Origin: Microcaldota archaeon
Lineage (GTDB): Archaea > Micrarchaeota > Micrarchaeia > Micrarchaeales > Micrarchaeaceae
DNA length: 15,182 bases
Assembly: GCA_021834785.1 (NCBI GenBank)
Contig: JAKBRJ010000016.1
Span: 1 to 15,182 of the forward strand
Direction of reading: 5' to 3'
In this document: positions 11,976-15,182 of the stretch, in pieces
Position numbering within the stretch: the stretch's first letter is position 1
Layout of the letters: each line of letters starts with the position of its first letter
Position numbers and translations under genes: made by a program
The notes under the pieces: model-generated
Databases searched by the model: none
Told to the model about the DNA's origin: nothing
Seen by the model: only the letters and a program-made list of their open reading frames with translations

Positions 11976-13774
11976 TCAAGCATGTTCTTCATGCTTATTG
12001 CATCAACAATGTTTACCGAATTCTGCTTGATATCAAGTGCATCTAATATCTCTTTCTCTTTGGCTTTACCGTTCGTCAGCGCAATAAAAGCGGACATGTT
12101 CAAAAGCTGCCCATTTGTACTTTGGATTCCTATTCCAGTTTCCGAATGCAGGTAGTCGTATCCCTTGTTGATGCCTATGCAATATGCCGCATATGATTTT
12201 TCAACGTCATTGGATGATGTATCTTTAAGGATGCGTTTCAGCACGTCCAGATACTCTGAATTCAGGCCGTCAACAGTGGATAACTGACCCAAGAGCAGCA
12301 TTCTTATACGGTCGTCCTTAATGGCTGCATTTCCGAGCATTTTTGCTATGCCGTCTAAATTCATGGCGCTGATTTTGTCCTGTCCTGCTTTTTTTCTTAT
12401 TCTGCTAAGCCATTTTATTATTTCGTCCTTTACCACTTCCTCTTCATTGCAAATGCCTTCTAGGTGCTTTTCGATAAGCGGAACCGGGGCATTGGCTATA
12501 AGCGCAGCATAGGCATTTTCAGCAAGATCAGAGTTGCTGCTGCTTAAATATTTCTCCAGTAAAGCAACAGAATCTGGGTTGGTCTGGTTATACCTAAGCG
12601 CATTGAATGTCTGGGCTATTATCCGGTAATCCTTCTGCCCTTCAATTATCTTACGTACAGTATCGTTATCTAGTGCGCTTATTTTGCCCAAAAGGCTTAT
12701 AGCAAGCAGTTGCTCACGCTCTTCTCTGCCGGCTATTGCCAGTTCTCTTATTCTTTCGGTAAACTTATCCAGTTCTTCAATGCTTTTTTCAAACCCGTTT
12801 AAAGCCCTATTCTGCATTGCCAGCAATGCCATGGATACGATTTCTGGGTCATCTTCCTGGACTGCAACGGAAAGCTCGGGAGATTGAACATTTAAGTGGC
12901 CTGCAATCCATATGGCGCCAAGCTTTTGCCTCTTGCTTCCAGAAGAATAATAGGATGAAACCTTTCCGGACAGTGAAGCCTCATCAATCTTTCCGTCAAA
13001 CATTGAAAGGAAATCCTTTATCATGCTTTCCTTTTCGATTCCTTCGGAGAACTTTGCAACTGGGATTCCCGCTGTCTTCAGTGCCGAATAAAGCATAAAT
13101 GATGCAAACGCATCAGTATAACCGCAGAAATGGAAAGGGCTTATGCTATTGAAGTATTCCTTCTTATCTTCTCTGGTCACTGTTATTGGCGCAAGCCCGT
13201 TTTTGATCAGATACCAGTTCATCAGCAACCTGACAGTTCTCCCGTTTCCGTCTTCAAACGGATGCTTGTCTACAAAAAGAAGGTGAAATTCCACAGCATT
13301 TGAAAATGCATCTGATGCATTTGATGGCTTCCTATTCAGAATCCCTATTAGTTCATCCATTTCCTTTGGTAGTTTAGACGCGCTTTCCGTGATGTAGTCT
13401 TCCACAGATGTCATGGATCTTCTAAGGCCGTAATACAGATTGTTCAGCACATTAGAAAAAAGCTGTTTTCTCAGCTCTATGATGTCATCCAAAGTAATTT
13501 CATTATCGCCTATTTGCGCGATGCGGTTGTAAACATCTTTGTGATTTAGCAGCTCAATGTAATCGGTAAGCCTTCCACTTCCTACCTCAAGATCGCCGTT
13601 TATGAGCATAAGGGCTTCGGATTCGTCAAGTTTATTGCCTTCTATGGCACTAGAATAAAAAATGATTCTGGTAATATCATCTCTTATAAAAAACCGTCCT
13701 CGCCCAGTTGGAGAGAGCATTCCTGCAATTGTACCGTATAACTTTACTGCTTCCTCGATTCCAGAAATATCCAT
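11894..13774 (-). CDS. Fic-domain protein with HEAT-like C-terminal half
   Basis: A Fic protein of about 626 residues in the zero frame. The catalytic motif H171-PFEDGNGRTV-R182 matches HPFx[D/E]GNGRxxR fully. Upstream, S41-SAI-E45-G46 matches the inhibitory-helix motif [S/T]xxxE[G/N], so this is a class II enzyme with self-inhibition. Fic enzymes transfer AMP or related groups to protein hydroxyls. From about residue 285 the protein is a series of paired helices (for example DDPEIVSMALLAMQN) resembling HEAT-like repeats, probably a target-binding scaffold. The start is ATG 13774; GTG 13783 is possible. A TATA-like box at 13817-13828 suggests its own promoter. The gene probably continues in the -1 frame to 11781, giving about 664 residues and direct coupling to the radical SAM gene. 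Confidence 0.88.
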   Translation of the reverse strand: MDISGIEEAVKLYGTIAGMLSPTGRGRFFIRDDITRIIFYSSAIEGNKLDESEALMLINGDLEVGSGRLTDYIELLNHKDVYNRIAQIGDNEITLDDIIELRKQLFSNVLNNLYYGLRRSMTSVEDYITESASKLPKEMDELIGILNRKPSNASDAFSNAVEFHLLFVDKHPFEDGNGRTVRLLMNWYLIKNGLAPITVTREDKKEYFNSISPFHFCGYTDAFASFMLYSALKTAGIPVAKFSEGIEKESMIKDFLSMFDGKIDEASLSGKVSSYYSSGSKRQKLGAIWIAGHLNVQSPELSVAVQEDDPEIVSMALLAMQNRALNGFEKSIEELDKFTERIRELAIAGREEREQLLAISLLGKISALDNDTVRKIIEGQKDYRIIAQTFNALRYNQTNPDSVALLEKYLSSSNSDLAENAYAALIANAPVPLIEKHLEGICNEEEVVKDEIIKWLSRIRKKAGQDKISAMNLDGIAKMLGNAAIKDDRIRMLLLGQLSTVDGLNSEYLDVLKRILKDTSSNDVEKSYAAYCIGINKGYDYLHSETGIGIQSTNGQLLNMSAFIALTNGKAKEKEILDALDIKQNSVNIVDAISMKNMLEKNRFGTDFLLLCEKNFSAWNSMRTGN

Positions 13775-13816
13775 TAAAGCCACTTTTTATTAGAAGGCGC
13801 GGATTGCAGGAGGCAG

Positions 13817-13828
13817 CAATATAATAAT
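13817..13828 (-). promoter_or_regulatory. TATA box of the Fic gene
   Basis: Minus-strand ATTATTATATTG is centred about 48 bases before ATG 13774 and predicts a start site near 13797, a leader of about 23 bases. It would let Fic and radical SAM be expressed without the peptide, so the group need not be a single transcript. Confidence 0.35.
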
Positions 13829-13858
13829 GCCCACTGCACCTTCCGACGCCAAAGCTAA

Positions 13859-13981
13859 TTATTTTGAGCTGCAGGTATTCTCACAGCCAAAACAACTGCT
13901 TACTGATGATATCTTTTCTAGGTCTGCTTCCTTTGATTTCTCATTGTATGCAGACGCTATCCAGATACTTTTTGTGTCCAT
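13859..13981 (-). CDS. Cys-tailed small peptide, candidate RiPP precursor
   Basis: A 40-residue peptide starting MDTKSIWIASAYNEKS and ending SSVSSCFGCENTCSSK. The N-terminal part is charged and leader-like (KEADLEKIS), and the last 16 residues hold all three cysteines as C-x2-C-x3-C among Ser, Thr, Gly and Asn. This is the layout of leader plus core in thioether-forming radical SAM systems; a small metal-binding peptide is the alternative. The frame is open upstream to a GTG at 14074 (71 residues), but I chose ATG 13981: GTGAT lies four bases before it and a TTTAATAAA box at 14012-14020 puts the start site about ten bases before it. It precedes the Fic gene by 84 bases and the radical SAM gene lies next. 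No family is recognised. Confidence 0.6.
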   Translation of the reverse strand: MDTKSIWIASAYNEKSKEADLEKISSVSSCFGCENTCSSK

Positions 13982-14011
13982 AGATATCACGTTCTTTGAC
14001 TTAGTGGCTAG

Positions 14012-14020
14012 TTTATTAAA
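14012..14020 (-). promoter_or_regulatory. promoter of the Cys-tailed peptide
   Basis: Minus-strand TTTAATAAA is centred about 35 bases before ATG 13981, predicting a start site near 13991, right at the GTGAT ribosome-binding site (13990-13986). Both signals agree on the 40-residue form. Confidence 0.45.
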
Positions 14021-14110
14021 GGTATTGCGTGTTGTTTGACTGATGACGTAACCTTCTGCGGCGCCATAACCCACGCATTCGGCAGGAGGCGTAATGGGAA
14101 CCCTTCCTTC

Positions 14111-15182
14111 TTATTTCTTGTTCTTAATTTCTTCTTCAAGCTGCTTTTTTATGTTGCCGAAAAGGGGCTCATCGCTCTTAGTTTCCAGAACAGCCTTTGC
14201 AAACTCTATCGGGTCTCTTTTGTAAGATAGAAATCTTTCAAGGTGCCTTTCAAACGTTTTCATCTGCACAGCCTTCTCTTGGGAAAGGTCGAGCTTGTGC
14301 TCGAGCCTGCCGGTATTTATCTTGCCTCTAAGCCCTATGAACCCGATGGCTATCGAAACGTTCTTCTCATCTATGCCTTTGCTTGCGGCGAACAGCCTTT
14401 TGTACACTGCCAGCTGCCTCCTATGGTCTGATGCTTTGCCATCATCCTTGTCCGTCTTATAGTCCAGTATTACGTATTTCTTATCCTTGTCCGAACTTGA
14501 CTCATACACCGCATCTAGGAACGCCTTGAATCCAGTGTTTCCGTCAAATCCTTTATAGATGTCTTTTAGCGCAGCGTTTATCTTAACCTCAGCGCCTGCC
14601 TGCAGGGTCTTTGTCCTTTCCCTGAGCTCTGAGCCTACTGCCTTTATGTTTTCAAGATACCGTTTTTCATCTTCCGTAAGTGTTCCCTCATCCAAAGTAC
14701 CCTCATAAAGCATCTTTGCAATCTCGTGCGCCCTAAGGCCCTTGTTTATCGGCCCAGTATGCAGCTCTGATATGCTGAGAATCTTTTCCTTGAGGAACGA
14801 GTATGGATCGCCAGCGCTTTCTACCATAGAATATGATAGGTCCCTTTCAGCAGTAAAATAATCGTTTATCATTGGCAGGAGCCATTCCTCTTTATGGCTT
14901 ATCGCTTTTTTGGCTTCCTTGAACCTTCTATTGACGAACAATGAATAAGCCTCATCGTACTTCGTGGTTTTTGGCTCTTCCTCTTCTTCGGAATCAATCT
15001 GGTCTGCCTCAAAGCCCTCAATTTTGTACGAATCCTCATTTTTTGTGTTGGCAACTACGTAAAGCCTGTTTTTTGCCCTGGTGAAAGCCACGAAATCTAC
15101 TCTGGCCTGCTCTTCTGCAAGTTCCTCGCGCACATCAACCCCAACTGACGCCTTGATTATCGAATAGACTGCCATATCTACA
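14111..15182 (-). CDS. UvrD/RecB-type helicase-nuclease, C-terminal part
   Basis: The frame is open to the window edge, so this is the C-terminal 357 or so residues of a longer protein; the ATG at 15175 is internal. The first part contains superfamily 1 helicase motif VI, VDFVAFTRAKNRLYVV, typical of UvrD/PcrA/AddA. After an acidic linker (DSEEEEEP) and a helical region comes a PD-(D/E)XK nuclease of the RecB type: GFKAFLDAVYE, then KYVILDYKTDK carrying the D-x-K pair, and the QLAVYKRLFA helix with its Q-x3-Y. This architecture unwinds and degrades DNA ends in recombination and repair, as in AddA or RecB. The stop is TAA at 14113-14111. It is upstream of the peptide gene on the same strand, 129 bases away. 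Confidence 0.85.
   Translation of the reverse strand, partial: VDMAVYSIIKASVGVDVREELAEEQARVDFVAFTRAKNRLYVVANTKNEDSYKIEGFEADQIDSEEEEEPKTTKYDEAYSLFVNRRFKEAKKAISHKEEWLLPMINDYFTAERDLSYSMVESAGDPYSFLKEKILSISELHTGPINKGLRAHEIAKMLYEGTLDEGTLTEDEKRYLENIKAVGSELRERTKTLQAGAEVKINAALKDIYKGFDGNTGFKAFLDAVYESSSDKDKKYVILDYKTDKDDGKASDHRRQLAVYKRLFAASKGIDEKNVSIAIGFIGLRGKINTGRLEHKLDLSQEKAVQMKTFERHLERFLSYKRDPIEFAKAVLETKSDEPLFGNIKKQLEEEIKNKK

Noticed and set aside
11894..13774. Fic as half of a toxin-antitoxin pair
   Set aside because: The inhibitory [S/T]xxxE[G/N] motif is within the protein (class II), so a separate antitoxin is not required; the neighbouring -1 frame sequence lacks that motif.
13982..14074. Longer 71-residue form of the Cys-tailed peptide from GTG 14074
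   Set aside because: No ribosome-binding site precedes the GTG, and promoter and ribosome-binding signals agree on ATG 13981; it remains a lesser possibility.
14111..15182. Cas4-like nuclease suggesting a CRISPR locus
   Set aside because: The nuclease is fused behind SF1 helicase motif VI, so it is an AddA/RecB-type protein; no repeat-spacer array or cas genes are present.

Overview
The window looks archaeal. Most genes are preceded by A/T-only TATA boxes (TTTATA, TTTAAA or TATAAAA types) about 25-35 bases before the start codon, leaders are very short or absent, ribosome-binding sites are of the GGTG/GTGAT type, and isoleucine ATA and arginine AGA/AGG codons are common. Genes are small and mostly transcribed singly, and several are orphans. 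This fits a reduced DPANN-like archaeon (Micrarchaeota would be my guess), but no marker gene here fixes the lineage.

Layout. Positions 1-21 hold the first codons of a minus-strand gene leaving the window, with its promoter at about 49-58. An HD-domain phosphohydrolase (251-1273, +) converges on a GC-rich orphan (1388-2053, -). Next comes a GNAT acetyltransferase (2190-2645, -). The apparently empty stretch 2706-3592 contains a broken 2H phosphoesterase (2'-5' RNA ligase-like) gene (2918-3388, -) and a possible leaderless micro-ORF (3487-3570, +). An orphan (3593-4231, +) then converges on a CYTH-domain protein (4348-4941, -). A run of minus-strand genes follows: a SET-domain protein (5087-5482), two orphans (5608-6072 and 6213-6881) and a second GNAT (7059-7670). 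An EamA-family transporter (7849-8688, +) converges on an endonuclease/exonuclease/phosphatase protein (8779-9480, -). An AT-rich methyltransferase (9645-10373, +) converges on the last group.

The most interesting part is 10393-14020, read on the minus strand: a 40-residue peptide gene ending in a C-x2-C-x3-C tail, a Fic-domain protein with a HEAT-like C-terminal half, and a radical SAM/SPASM protein of the peptide-maturase type. The Fic gene carries a canonical A AAA AAC slippery heptamer. In the -1 frame it continues 60 further residues and stops in an ATGA overlap with the radical SAM start. Together these look like a candidate modified-peptide (RiPP) locus with a Fic partner. Upstream, 14111-15182 encodes the C-terminal part of a UvrD/RecB-type helicase-nuclease cut by the window edge.

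Smaller signals include a 76-base segment at 6960-7035 that copies the 3' end and flank of the first GNAT gene, a long nested inverted repeat at 7695-7763, and several short palindromes at promoters. I saw no rRNA, tRNA, CRISPR array, insertion sequence or replication origin.
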